Shown here in pieces: positions 55,646 to 64,000 of a stretch of 64,000 bases of DNA (position 1 is its first letter; each line of letters starts with the position of its first letter). The notes beneath the pieces are model-generated. The model was not told the DNA's origin and ran no database searches. It saw nothing but the letters and a program-made list of their open reading frames with translations. The stretch lies in NCBI RefSeq assembly GCF_036046055.1, contig NZ_CP107939.1, forward strand, positions 2,418,001-2,482,000, written 5' to 3'. Source of the stretch: Nocardia sp. NBC_00403 (lineage in GTDB: Bacteria; Actinomycetota; Actinomycetes; Mycobacteriales; Mycobacteriaceae). The position numbers and the translations under genes were made by a program.

Positions 55646-56680
55646 GTGAAACATCGTAAGCCGAGTCGGGCGCAGCGAGCGATGGCGAGTACATCGTTGC
55701 CGCTGGCCACTGCGGCCGCTGTGGCCACTCTCTTCGCGGCGCCGGCGGGGGCAGTTCCCAACGAGCCGACCACACCGACCACACCTGCACCGGCACAGCC
55801 GGGCACCGATGCGCCTGCGGACCAGGGGCCGGAAACCACCAAGCCGGAGCCGAACAAGCCGGAGACCAAGCCGGAACCCGGTAAGCCGGAGTCCAAGCCG
55901 ACGCCGAGCCAGCCGGGTGTCACCACGCCGGACCCCAACCAGGTGATGCCGAATCCGAAGGATCCGAAGCTCGCCGCGCCGACCCAGCCGGGTGTGACCA
56001 GCCCGCGGGTTGCGCCGCTGCCGGTTCCCGGTCAGCAGCCGCCCGCTCAGCCTGTTGTCGTGCCAGATCCCGCAGGCACCGACGCGAAGCCGGTCCAGCC
56101 GGGTGCGACCCAGCCGGGCACTCCCGGCGCCGCACCGGGCAGCGAGGCGAATGCCGAGGCGGCACAGCCCGAATCGCAGACCCTGGTGCAGCAGCCGCCG
56201 CGCTGGCAGGCGCCGCGTCTGCAGGCCGCGCCCGCAGCTCCGGTCGTCGAGATGACCGGTCCGCACGCGGAGCTCGGCGCGAACATCGACGGTGGTGGCG
56301 CGCTGCCCGGCTTCGCGGCCAACACCCACCACTTCAACAACGCGGCGGGCTATGTCGGCACCGTCGGCTACCACACCCCGACCGGTGCGGGCGAGGCCGG
56401 CGTTTCGGTCGAGTACGTCGATGCCAACACCATCAAGCTCACCAGCTACACCGGTGGCGAGGGCCTGGCCGACAACAAGAACACCGTCGTTCTCGACACC
56501 ACCGAGCTGAACAAGGCGAAGGCAGCCGTCGAGCACTGGATCGCGGCACAGCCCGGTGGCGCGGCTGCCCTCGAGGCGGCAGCGCAGGTTAAACTTCCGG
56601 TGCAGCCGGGTGAACTGCTTCCGCAGACGGTCAACATTGCTGGTGTCACGACTCAGTGGGGTGGCTCGCTCCAGTACTGA
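55646..56680 (+). CDS. Secreted proline-rich envelope protein
   Basis: 344 residues from the GTG at 55646 (KHRKPSRAQRAMASTSLPLA), chosen because it directly precedes a signal peptide ending PAGAVPNE. Then come about 160 residues rich in Pro, Lys, Gln and Thr (KPETKPEPGKPESKPTPSQP), a wall-spanning type linker. The C-terminal ~120 residues are ordered (AGYVGTVGYHTPTGAGEAGV, KLTSYTGGEGLADNKNTVVL). No named domain is recognised. It is followed by a hairpin and another envelope protein gene. Confidence 0.65.
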   Translation: MKHRKPSRAQRAMASTSLPLATAAAVATLFAAPAGAVPNEPTTPTTPAPAQPGTDAPADQGPETTKPEPNKPETKPEPGKPESKPTPSQPGVTTPDPNQVMPNPKDPKLAAPTQPGVTSPRVAPLPVPGQQPPAQPVVVPDPAGTDAKPVQPGATQPGTPGAAPGSEANAEAAQPESQTLVQQPPRWQAPRLQAAPAAPVVEMTGPHAELGANIDGGGALPGFAANTHHFNNAAGYVGTVGYHTPTGAGEAGVSVEYVDANTIKLTSYTGGEGLADNKNTVVLDTTELNKAKAAVEHWIAAQPGGAAALEAAAQVKLPVQPGELLPQTVNIAGVTTQWGGSLQY

Positions 56681-56699
56681 CACGAGCTGATTCGACGGG

Positions 56700-56725
56700 T
56701 GGGGCGGTCGTTCGCGACCGCCCCA
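56700..56725 (+). terminator. Hairpin between two envelope-protein genes
   Basis: GGGGCGGTCG (56701-56710) pairs perfectly with CGACCGCCCC (56715-56724) around TTCG, extended by a T-A pair on each side. No T-run follows. It may attenuate transcription into the next gene. Confidence 0.7.
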
Positions 56726-56753
56726 CACGTGTGTCCTGGGGAAAGGATTTGGT

Positions 56754-57839
56754 GTGGGTTCCGAGGACGATGCGAAGGGCAGAGAATCCGGCCAGCCCAG
56801 GTCGGAATTCGGTCCACCGATGGGCGACTTCGGCCCGCCGGTATCGGAATTCGGGCCGCCGGTCGGCGAATTCGGCCCTCCCATGGGTGACTTCGGTCCG
56901 CCCGTGGACGATTTCGGTCCGCCGACGAGTGGTCAACCGCCGCAGTGGTCGGAGCCCGCGACCGATCATCCCGAGCTGATCTGGCGTCCGGCGGACGAAC
57001 CGCCGGCGATGCCGCCCCCGCCCGCGCAGTATCGAGCGCCCGACACCACGGTCTTCCCCGATGCGCCGCCGCCCGTGCCGCCGGTCCAGCCGGCGCCGCA
57101 GCCTCCGGTCGATGCGAACGAAGATCTCACCGCTCCCGGTCCACCGGCGGCGCCGCCCGGTGTCGAACGCGACACGTGGTGGAATCGGCCCGCCGACGGC
57201 GGCGGTGTCCCGACGCCGCCGCCGGCTTCCGAGCCGGGCCTGTCGTGGTCGGACGATCCCATTGCCAAGCGCCTGGCTCCCACCACCATCCCGACCCCGG
57301 TGTTCACGACGAATCGGCAGAAAAAGGGTTCGCGTGGCCGCTGGATCGCGCTCGGCTCGGTCGCCGCGGTGGCGGTCGTCGGAGCGCTGGTGGCGACCAT
57401 CGTCGCGGTGAACCGCGATAGCGGCGGCGGGTCCGCCGCGCCGCCGCCTGTTACGCCGACGGCCGCGCTGAGCTGCCCGGCAAGCAACGACGGCAAGGTG
57501 ACCGTCGGCAACGGTGCCGGTGATACCAATAGCGGAGCAGGCGCGATTCTCGGTTTCCAGTACGCGTACTTCGTCCAGCGCAGTGGGGAGCGGGCCCGCA
57601 GCTACCTCGCGCCGGATGCGGAGTACTTGTCGCCCGCGGAAATCCTGCAGGAGGCCATCAACGAGGAGATCCCGGTGGGCACCACGCATTGCGTGCTGAT
57701 CGCCGAGACCGCCCCTGACACCTACGATGTGGACTTGACCACGCGCCATGCCGACGGCACGACCATCGTGTACCCGCAAACAGTCACCACGGTCGACCGG
57801 GACGGCAGGAAGTTGATCTTCGCGGTCCGGAAACGTTGA
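56754..57839 (+). CDS. Membrane protein with FGPP repeats, unknown
   Basis: 361 residues from the GTG at 56754. Residues 18-59 are six heptads of the form FGPP-[MV]-x-[DE]. A Pro-rich cytoplasmic region follows, then one membrane helix near residues 200-222 (WIALGSVAAVAVVGALVATI). An outer domain of ~130 residues comes last (ILGFQYAYFVQRSGERARSY, GTTHCVLIAETAPDTYDVDL). The layout resembles actinobacterial proteins with a Pro-rich cytoplasmic tail and an NTF2-like exterior domain. The function is unknown. Confidence 0.65.
   Translation: MGSEDDAKGRESGQPRSEFGPPMGDFGPPVSEFGPPVGEFGPPMGDFGPPVDDFGPPTSGQPPQWSEPATDHPELIWRPADEPPAMPPPPAQYRAPDTTVFPDAPPPVPPVQPAPQPPVDANEDLTAPGPPAAPPGVERDTWWNRPADGGGVPTPPPASEPGLSWSDDPIAKRLAPTTIPTPVFTTNRQKKGSRGRWIALGSVAAVAVVGALVATIVAVNRDSGGGSAAPPPVTPTAALSCPASNDGKVTVGNGAGDTNSGAGAILGFQYAYFVQRSGERARSYLAPDAEYLSPAEILQEAINEEIPVGTTHCVLIAETAPDTYDVDLTTRHADGTTIVYPQTVTTVDRDGRKLIFAVRKR
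56805..56930 (+). repeat. Six 21-bp coding repeats (FGPP heptads)
   Basis: Six in-frame 21-base units, each encoding [ED]FGPP[MVT]x, at the N-terminus of the membrane protein. The units differ at third codon positions, so they are not a recent expansion. Confidence 0.9.
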
Positions 57840-57841
57840 CC

Positions 57842-57894
57842 CTGTCCCAGAATATGGGAAACAGTTTCATATTCTGGTACTTGATCTGGGACAG
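57842..57894. promoter_or_regulatory. Nested inverted repeats before the aminotransferase
   Basis: Outer arms CTGTCCCAG (57842-57850) and CTGGGACAG (57886-57894) are perfect. Inner arms CCAGAATATG (57847-57856) and CATATTCTGG (57868-57877) are also perfect and enclose GAAAC-A-GTTTC. The two arms share CCAG on the left, so as RNA they are alternatives. They lie just after the membrane-protein stop and 37 bases before the aminotransferase ATG. Confidence 0.7.
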
Positions 57895-57930
57895 TTGGGT
57901 CACGTGTCCATGGTGTCCCCGGAGGTGCGC

Positions 57931-59112
57931 ATGCCGCCGACTATCCCACCGCTCGCAGGCAAGCTCGGCAGTCTGCAGAGCTCAGCGATCCGCGATCTGC
58001 TGAAGCTCACCACCCGAGCCGACGTGATCGGCCTGGCAGGTGGCCTGCCCGATGCCGCGCTGATGCCGCGCGAGCGGATCGCCGCCGCCGCGGAGACCGC
58101 GCTGAGCGATTCGAGCTGCCTGCAGTACACCGAATCGCCCGGCTGGGCGCCGCTGCGCGCCGTACTCGCCGAGCGGGAGTCGGCCCGGCTCGGCCGCGTC
58201 GTCCCGGTCGACGAGGTGTTCGTCACCCACGGCTCGCAACAGGCGCTGTCGCTGCTTGCCGAGGTACTGCTGGATCCCGGCGCACTGGTAATTGTCGAGG
58301 ATCCGGCGTATGTCGGTGCGCTACAAGTGTTTCGGGCCGCTGGGGCGCGGATCATCGCGGTGCCGCTGGACGCCGAGGGTATGCGGGTCGACGTGCTCGC
58401 GGAGCTGCTCGGGCGCGGCGAACGTCCCGCATTCGTGCACACCGTCAGCAACTTCCACAACCCCGGCGGGGTGACGATGAGCCGACAGCGTCGTCGCGAA
58501 CTGGCGGAGCTGGCCGATGCGCACGGCTTCTGGGTGATCGAGGACGATCCCTATGGCGAGTTGTGGTTCGACAGCCCCGCCCCCGAACCGGTTGCCACAT
58601 ACTCGGGCAACGTGATTCGGCTTTCCAGCGCCTCGAAGATCCTCTCACCCAGCCTGCGCGTCGGCTGGATGGTTGCACCGGACCAGGTCTGCCGCGGGGT
58701 GGAATTGCTGAAACAGGGGGCGGACCTGTGTGGTTCGGCACTCACCCAGCAGATCGCCGCCGAGCTACTCGCCGACGAGACCTGGCTTACCGCCCACGTC
58801 GACAACGTCCGCACCGCCTACGGCACCCGGGCCAAGGCCCTGGTGCACGCCGTGCGCAACCGTTTCGGCGATCGGATCGTCTGCACCGACGCGACCGGTG
58901 GCATGTTCGTCTGGGCCGACTTCACCGACGACACCGACACCCAGGCGCTCCTCCCGCGCGCACTGGCCGAAGGTGTCGCCTACGTCCCTGGCTCCGCCTT
59001 CGCTGTCGACGGCGGCTACCGCAACTCGATGCGCATGTGCTTCGCCACCTCGGACGCCACGACGCTGACTGAGGCTATCGACCGCTTGGCACGTGCTGTC
59101 GTGAATCCGTGA
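57931..59112 (+). CDS. PLP-dependent aminotransferase, class I/II
   Basis: 393 residues from the ATG at 57931, which has GGAGGT at 57921-57926; earlier in-frame starts lack this. Fold-type I motifs are present: GGLPDAALMPRERI, TESPGWAPLR, HTVSNFHNPGGVTMS and, with the PLP lysine, SSASKILSPSLRVGWM. It belongs to the 2-aminoadipate/aromatic aminotransferase group related to MocR C-terminal domains. The preferred amino acid is unknown. The nested inverted repeats upstream suggest its own regulator. Confidence 0.88.
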   Translation: MPPTIPPLAGKLGSLQSSAIRDLLKLTTRADVIGLAGGLPDAALMPRERIAAAAETALSDSSCLQYTESPGWAPLRAVLAERESARLGRVVPVDEVFVTHGSQQALSLLAEVLLDPGALVIVEDPAYVGALQVFRAAGARIIAVPLDAEGMRVDVLAELLGRGERPAFVHTVSNFHNPGGVTMSRQRRRELAELADAHGFWVIEDDPYGELWFDSPAPEPVATYSGNVIRLSSASKILSPSLRVGWMVAPDQVCRGVELLKQGADLCGSALTQQIAAELLADETWLTAHVDNVRTAYGTRAKALVHAVRNRFGDRIVCTDATGGMFVWADFTDDTDTQALLPRALAEGVAYVPGSAFAVDGGYRNSMRMCFATSDATTLTEAIDRLARAVVNP

Positions 59113-59216
59113 CTGCCACATCGTCTTTCGGACTGCCAAGCTGATCGATCCTCTGGCTGTGGAGTTAACCGCCGCGGTAGCGTCCATATCGGATCTCAAA
59201 GGGAGGGAATCAATTC

Positions 59217-59396
59217 ATGATCGCGAAATTCATTACGGGTGCGCTGATTGCCGGCGGCATGGTGTTTCTTGCGCCGAGCATTGCCACGGCGGGTCCTTGT
59301 CAGCCGGTGACAACCGACTGTCCGCCTCCGCCGCCGCCCTGCCAGCCGGTGACGACGTGGTGCCAGCCCGCCGCTCTGCCGTTGTCCGAGTTCTAG
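59217..59396 (+). CDS. Tiny secreted Cys/Pro-rich peptide
   Basis: 59 residues with an excellent GGGAGGG ribosome-binding site. The signal peptide MIAKFITGALIAGGMVFLAP ends SIATAG. The mature 33 residues hold two copies of CQPVTT separated by a Pro run (CQPVTTDCPPPPPPCQPVTT) and four cysteines in all. Such four-Cys mini-proteins are usually disulphide-bonded outside the cell. No family is recognised. It lies alone between the aminotransferase and convergent glpK. Confidence 0.65.
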   Translation: MIAKFITGALIAGGMVFLAPSIATAGPCQPVTTDCPPPPPPCQPVTTWCQPAALPLSEF

Positions 59397-59429
59397 TCCA
59401 CGATCAGCGCGAATCACCGCGGCGTAGCG

Positions 59430-59462
59430 GTGGGTTGCCTCGCAGAGCGCGAGGTAGCCCAC
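59430..59462. terminator. Hairpin between convergent genes
   Basis: GTGGGTTGCCTCGC pairs over 14 positions with GCGAGGTAGCCCAC, counting two G-U pairs, around a five-base loop. There is no T-run. It separates the small secreted gene from glpK. Confidence 0.5.
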
Positions 59463-59541
59463 GGCTCCTGCATCTGAAATGCCACGGCTGGATTAGCTTG
59501 CTCGCCGCCGAATAGGTTGTGCCACTGGCGGTTCGGGTCGC

Positions 59542-61041
59542 TCAAGAGGCCCAGTTATAGGTTCGTTCCACAGCCTTGTTCCACTCTGCCAGGTGATGGT
59601 CGCGGTCCTCGGCAGACATGGTCGGTTCCCAGGTCTTGTCGGCCGCCCAATTGGCGCGGATGTCATCGGTATTCGGCCAGTAGCCGACCGCGAGTCCGGC
59701 GGCGTAGGCCGCGCCGAGAGCGGTGGTTTCGTTGACCACCGGGCGGACGACCGGGACGTCGAGAATGTCGGATTGGAACTGCATCAGCAGGTCGTTGCCG
59801 ACCATGCCACCGTCCACCTTCAGTGTCGTAAGTTCCAGGTCGAGCTGTTCGGATTCGGCATCCGCGCGCATGGCGTCCACCACCTCGCGGGTCTGAAATG
59901 CGGTGGACTCCAGCACTGCTCGCGCCAGGTGGCCTTTGTTGACGAAGCGGGTGAGGCCGGCGATCACGCCGCGAGCATCCGGCCGCCAGCGCGGCGCGAA
60001 CAGCCCGGAAAACGCGGGCACGATATAGGCGCCACCGTTGTCGTCGACGCTGCGGGCCAGCGGTTCGATCTCCTCGGCCGCCGAGATGATGCCGAGGTTG
60101 TCCCGGAACCACTGCACCAGTGAGCCGGTGACCGCGATCGAGCCCTCGAGCGCGTACACCGCGGGCTCGTTGCCGAGCCGGTAACACGCGGTGGTGAGCA
60201 GTCCGTGCTTGCTGACCACCGGCGTCGTCCCGGTGTTCAGCAGCATGAAATTGCCGGTGCCGTAGGTGTTCTTGGCCTCGCCGGGGGCCAGGCAGGCCTG
60301 GCCGAAGGTTGCCGCCTGCTGATCGCCGAGGATGCCTGCGACCGGAATACCGGCCAGTGGGCCCGCCGTGATCGCCGCGTACACCTCCGACGAACTGCGG
60401 ATCTGCGGCAGCATCGCCTGCGGCACGGCGAATTCCGCGCAGATCTGTGGATCCCATTGCAGCGTGCGAAGATCCATCAGCATGGTGCGCGACGCATTGG
60501 TCACGTCGGTGATGTGCTCGCCGGTGAGGTTCCACAGCACCCAGCTGTCGATGGTGCCGAAACACAGCTCGCCGGCCTCGGCGCGTGCTGCCGCGCCCTC
60601 GACATGATCGAGGATCCAGCGCAGTTTCGGTCCGGCGAAGTAGGTGGACAGCGGCAGGCCGGTGCGGTCCTGATAGCGGGTCGCGCCGTACTCGCCGCCC
60701 AGTTCGGTCACCAGCCGGTCGGTGCGGGTGTCCTGCCAGACGATGGCGTTGTAGATCGGCTTGCCGGTGGCGCGTTCCCACACCACCGTTGTCTCGCGCT
60801 GATTCGTCACGCCGACGGCCGCGATGTCGTCCGCGCCGAGACCGGTAATCTGCAAAACCTCACCGAGGACGAATTCGGTATTGCGCCAGATGGTTTCCGG
60901 ATCGTGTTCGACCCAGCCCGGCCGCGGGAAGATCTGCTCGTGCTCCCGTTGGGCGACGCCGACCACGCGGCCCTGCCTGTCGAACACGATGCACCGACTC
61001 GACGTTGTGCCTTGATCAATGGCGGCCACATAGCGACGCAT
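59542..61041 (-). CDS. glpK: Glycerol kinase
   Basis: 499 residues, full length. FGGY-kinase motifs: [36 protein letters not shown], and [20 protein letters not shown]. The ATP-site block [20 protein letters not shown] follows. It phosphorylates glycerol to glycerol 3-phosphate, the substrate of GlpD encoded divergently at 61318. No glpF permease or glpR regulator is in the window. Confidence 0.97.
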   Translation of the reverse strand: MRRYVAAIDQGTTSSRCIVFDRQGRVVGVAQREHEQIFPRPGWVEHDPETIWRNTEFVLGEVLQITGLGADDIAAVGVTNQRETTVVWERATGKPIYNAIVWQDTRTDRLVTELGGEYGATRYQDRTGLPLSTYFAGPKLRWILDHVEGAAARAEAGELCFGTIDSWVLWNLTGEHITDVTNASRTMLMDLRTLQWDPQICAEFAVPQAMLPQIRSSSEVYAAITAGPLAGIPVAGILGDQQAATFGQACLAPGEAKNTYGTGNFMLLNTGTTPVVSKHGLLTTACYRLGNEPAVYALEGSIAVTGSLVQWFRDNLGIISAAEEIEPLARSVDDNGGAYIVPAFSGLFAPRWRPDARGVIAGLTRFVNKGHLARAVLESTAFQTREVVDAMRADAESEQLDLELTTLKVDGGMVGNDLLMQFQSDILDVPVVRPVVNETTALGAAYAAGLAVGYWPNTDDIRANWAADKTWEPTMSAEDRDHHLAEWNKAVERTYNWAS

Positions 61042-61317
61042 TCGTGCAGGCTACTAAATGCGGTGCGCGCTGCGGGTCGAACGACGCGACACGGTGGGTG
61101 TCGAGCGCGCTGTGCATTGCCTCGCGTGGTGGGTGTCGCCGGACTACTGTGGACCTCAGTTACCGGCGGGTAGCTCCCCGGCGACACGGCGGGCGCCACG
61201 GCCGAGGATTCGTCCTCGACTCGCATAGCCTGTACCCGGAGCAGCTCGATCGTGTGCCCGTGAAGACCCACAACGTCGTCTACACCCGACGCCGTCGTCG
61301 GCTGGAGGAGTCGAGCA

Positions 61318-63051
61318 ATGACCAAGAATCCGCAATCGCAGTTTCTCGGCCCCCAGCAGCGCGCGGCGGCATGGGAGCGGTTCGGCAAGGATCACTTCGA
61401 TGTCGTCGTGGTGGGCGGTGGCGTGGTCGGGGCCGGAATCGCGCTGGACGCGGCGACCCGCGGCCTCAGTGTTGCCTTGGTCGAGGCGCGTGACCTCGCC
61501 TCCGGTACCTCCAGTCGGTCCTCGAAGATGTTCCACGGCGGCCTGCGGTATCTGGAGCAGTTGGAGTTCGGGCTGGTGCGTGAGGCGCTGCGCGAGCGCG
61601 AACTCGCGCTGTCCACGCTGGCGCCGCACCTGGTGAAACCGCTGTGCTTCCTCTACCCGCTGACCCGCCGTGCCTGGGAGCGCCCGTATGTGGCGGCTGG
61701 TCTGGTGCTCTACGACACCATGGGTGGCTCCAAATCCGTTCCAGGGCAACGTCATCTGTCTCGTCACGGCGCACTGCGGTTGGCGCCGGGCCTGCGGCCC
61801 GATTCGCTGATCGGCGGCGTCAGCTACTACGACACCGTCGTCGACGACGCCAGGCACACGATGACCGTCGCCCGGACCGCCGCGCACTACGGTGCGGTCA
61901 TCCGCACCTCCACCCAGGTCGTCGGCTTCCTTCGCGAGGCCGACCGCGTCGTCGGAGTGAAGGTCCGCGACAGCGAGGACGGCCGCACCGGCGAAGTCCG
62001 CGGCCATGTGGTCATCAACGCGACGGGTGTGTGGACCGACGAGGTGCAGGCGCTCTCGCACAATCGCGGCCGATTTCACGTGCGCGCCTCCAAAGGCGTG
62101 CACATCGTGGTGCCCCGCGACCGCATTGTCAGCGATTCCGCCATTATCCTGCGGACCACCACTTCGGTGCTGTTCGTGATTCCGTGGGGCGCGCATTGGA
62201 TCATCGGAACCACCGACACCGACTGGAATCTGGACCTCGCGCATCCCGCGGCGACCAAGGCGGACATCGACTACCTGCTCGACCGGGTGAACCGGGTGCT
62301 GGTCACGCCGCTCACCCCCGCCGACATCGATGGCGTGTATGCGGGTCTGCGGCCCTTGCTCGCGGGAGAGAGTGATTCGACCTCGAAGCTCTCGCGTGAG
62401 CACGCCGTCGCGCGGGTTGCGCCGGGACTCGTCGGCATCGCGGGCGGCAAGTACACCACCTATCGGGTGATGGCCTACGACGCGGTCGACGAAGCGGCGC
62501 ACGATATTCCGGCCCGGGTGGCACCATCGATCACCGAGAAGGTCCCGTTGCTGGGCGCCGACGGCTATTTCGCGCTGATCAACCAAACGGTGCAGCTGGC
62601 CGAGGCCTACGGCGTGCACCCATACCGGATCGAGCACCTGCTGGACCGCTACGGCTCGCTCATCGACGAGGTGATGGCCATTGCCGACGGCAAACCCGAA
62701 CTACTGCAACCGATTACGGACGCGCCGTCGTATCTGCAAGTGGAGGCCGTCTACGCGGCGGCGGCGGAGGGCGCGCTGCATCTGGAGGACATCCTGGCCA
62801 GGCGGACCAGGATCTCCATCGAGTATTCGCACCGCGGCGCGAACTGCGCCGAACAGGTGGCCGGGCTCGTCGCGCCGATACTCGGCTGGGACGACGACGA
62901 CATCGACCGCGAGGTGAAGACCTACCAGGCCAGGGTCGAGGCCGAGATCCGCTCGCAGACCCAGCCCGACGACGCCTCGGCCGACGCACTGCGCGTCGCC
63001 GCTCCCGAGCCACGCCCGGAGATTCTGGAACCGGTACCGCTGGACAGCTGA
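61318..63051 (+). CDS. glpD: Glycerol-3-phosphate dehydrogenase
   Basis: 577 residues. The FAD motif is VVVVGGGVVGAGIALDAATR. MFHGGLRYLEQLEFGLVREA and IPWGAHWIIGTTDTDWN are family blocks. The C-terminal DAO_C domain is complete. It oxidises glycerol 3-phosphate to dihydroxyacetone phosphate and passes electrons to quinone at the membrane. It corresponds to glpD2 (Rv3302c) next to lpdA. It is divergent from glpK with about 275 bases between, where shared control is likely. Confidence 0.96.
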   Translation: MTKNPQSQFLGPQQRAAAWERFGKDHFDVVVVGGGVVGAGIALDAATRGLSVALVEARDLASGTSSRSSKMFHGGLRYLEQLEFGLVREALRERELALSTLAPHLVKPLCFLYPLTRRAWERPYVAAGLVLYDTMGGSKSVPGQRHLSRHGALRLAPGLRPDSLIGGVSYYDTVVDDARHTMTVARTAAHYGAVIRTSTQVVGFLREADRVVGVKVRDSEDGRTGEVRGHVVINATGVWTDEVQALSHNRGRFHVRASKGVHIVVPRDRIVSDSAIILRTTTSVLFVIPWGAHWIIGTTDTDWNLDLAHPAATKADIDYLLDRVNRVLVTPLTPADIDGVYAGLRPLLAGESDSTSKLSREHAVARVAPGLVGIAGGKYTTYRVMAYDAVDEAAHDIPARVAPSITEKVPLLGADGYFALINQTVQLAEAYGVHPYRIEHLLDRYGSLIDEVMAIADGKPELLQPITDAPSYLQVEAVYAAAAEGALHLEDILARRTRISIEYSHRGANCAEQVAGLVAPILGWDDDDIDREVKTYQARVEAEIRSQTQPDDASADALRVAAPEPRPEILEPVPLDS

Positions 63052-63055
63052 GCCG

Positions 63056-64000
63056 TCAGGCGTGGCCGAGCGACGGCGGCGGCAGAGCGATCGAGACGAT
63101 GGTGCCGCCACCGGCGGCCGGTTCCATCGATGCGTTGCCGCCGTGCAGGTCCGCGATCCAGGCCACCAGCGCCAGGCCGATGCCGCTGCCGCGTCCCGCG
63201 GTCACGCCGCGCTGGAACGGATTGCTCGACAGCTGCGGATTGATGCCTGCACCATGATCGCGGACGCTGACGCGACCGTCTGCCACGTGCACCTCGATCG
63301 GCGCGCTGCGGTTCACCGCGCCGTGCACGATCGCATTCTCGATCAGATTGCGTACCGCGAGGCTCAGGAGGCCTGGGTCGCCGATCACCACCGTCGGATG
63401 GGCCTGGATAACGATATTCGCCTTCGGAAACTCCTCGACGACCGATTCGGTGAGCTGATCGAGCAGCAGCTGTATCTTCTCCATCGTGGTGACGCCTGCC
63501 TGCATGCGCGCCCTGGCGAGCAGACCGGCGACGATGCGCTCCATCCTGTCCCCGAGGGCCCGCGCGTCGGTCAGCGCCCGCTGATTCTCCTGCGGCGCGC
63601 GTTCGCGTGGCTCGGTGACCAGCCGCAGCGTGGTCAGCGGGGTGCGCAGTTCGTGGGCCGCATCGCCGAGGAACCGCTCCTGCTCCTCGACCATCACCAT
63701 GGCCTGACGCATGCTGCGGCCCGAAAGCAGGTGTCCCGCGATGGCCGAGAGCGCGACGAGCGTGGCGCCGCCGACGACGAGTCCCCAGATCAGCAGCGCT
63801 CGATCACGGTCCCACAGGCCAGGATTCGTGCCCGCGATGACGACCGCCTGGATTCGGGAGTCCTCCCACGAGATCGGCGTCGCTGCGATACGGACGGGTC
63901 GGCCCATATTGTCGAAGCCGTTGCGGAACACCGTTTCCCCCGCGAAGACGGCGTCGTCGGCCAGGGCGGCGGCACCGTCGTCCGCGGGCAACCAGGTGCG
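63056..64000 (-). CDS. Sensor histidine kinase, 5' end outside window
   Basis: At least 311 residues; the frame is open to the window edge, so the N-terminus is missing. What remains is an extracytoplasmic part, a membrane helix (ALLIWGLVVGGATLVALSAI), the phospho-acceptor region ERFLGDAAHELRTPLTTLRL and the ATPase boxes: N (AVRNLIENAIVHG), G1 (RDHGAGIN) and G2 (GRGSGIGLALVAWI). It is an intact HisKA-type kinase core. The response regulator should lie beyond the window. It is convergent with glpD, with four bases between the stops. Confidence 0.9.
   Translation of the reverse strand, partial: RTWLPADDGAAALADDAVFAGETVFRNGFDNMGRPVRIAATPISWEDSRIQAVVIAGTNPGLWDRDRALLIWGLVVGGATLVALSAIAGHLLSGRSMRQAMVMVEEQERFLGDAAHELRTPLTTLRLVTEPRERAPQENQRALTDARALGDRMERIVAGLLARARMQAGVTTMEKIQLLLDQLTESVVEEFPKANIVIQAHPTVVIGDPGLLSLAVRNLIENAIVHGAVNRSAPIEVHVADGRVSVRDHGAGINPQLSSNPFQRGVTAGRGSGIGLALVAWIADLHGGNASMEPAAGGGTIVSIALPPPSLGHA

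Overview
The window is high-GC actinobacterial chromosome, most likely from Nocardia or a close mycolic-acid relative. Type VII (ESX-like) secretion genes, a SigG-like ECF factor with a SnoaL tail and Scr1-type XRE/DUF397 pairs point that way. The backbone order trpS, yihY, dacB, sdhBADC, cdd, deoA, add, upp, pmmB, deoD, amiB1, amiA1, ggct, lpdA, glpD is, from memory, the Rv3336c-Rv3302c order of Mycobacterium tuberculosis. No rRNA, tRNA or CRISPR array was seen.

Layout. 1-3.2 kb: acyl-CoA dehydrogenase, alpha/beta hydrolase and exonuclease III. 3.2-7.5 kb: a decayed mobile island with two IS701-like elements (one carrying a broken SEC-C gene between 25-bp inverted repeats), a truncated serine recombinase and the severed 3' end of a second xth-like gene. 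7.5-12.5 kb: a barnase-like RNase with its barstar, a TetR/MpaB divergent pair with a strong palindromic operator, trpS and yihY. 12.5-19.2 kb: an island flanked by 41-bp near-identical copies of the yihY 3' end. It holds a type VII operon (PE-like partner, DUF3558 lipoprotein, PPE-like protein, EspG), an XRE/DUF397 pair and a frameshifted gene between 70-bp repeats. 19.3-34 kb: DacB, MFS/TetR, SnoaL-like protein, phenylalanine hydroxylase, orphan VapB, RadC, solitary TrpB, a Tn3 transposase remnant, a DMT transporter coupled to a phosphotriesterase-like hydrolase, and an ECF sigma factor divergent from an SDR/SRPBCC/SDR operon. 34-38 kb: succinate dehydrogenase. 38-49 kb: nucleoside salvage (cdd, deoA, add, upp, pmmB, deoD), interrupted by a six-gene operon with a WXG-NlpC/P60 protein. 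48.8-49.9 kb: structured repeats, including five 95-bp tandem copies and a 21-bp-arm cruciform. 50-64 kb: enoyl-CoA hydratase, two M20 amidohydrolases, LpdA, two proline-rich envelope proteins, an aminotransferase behind nested inverted repeats, a tiny Cys-rich secreted protein, glpK, glpD and a 5'-truncated sensor kinase.

How the genes work together. The sdh operon feeds succinate electrons to quinone, and GlpK/GlpD do the same for glycerol. Cdd, DeoA, Add, Upp and DeoD salvage bases and pentoses, with a phosphohexomutase as sugar-phosphate partner. DacB, the NlpC/P60 protein and the EspG operon act at the cell envelope.

The most unusual signal is a family of three 24-26-codon ORFs starting MSERS. 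Two are joined to both neighbours by ATGA overlaps; the third starts 16 nt after sdhD and joins sdhA by ATGA. They look like an intergenic repeat that preserves translational coupling inside operons.
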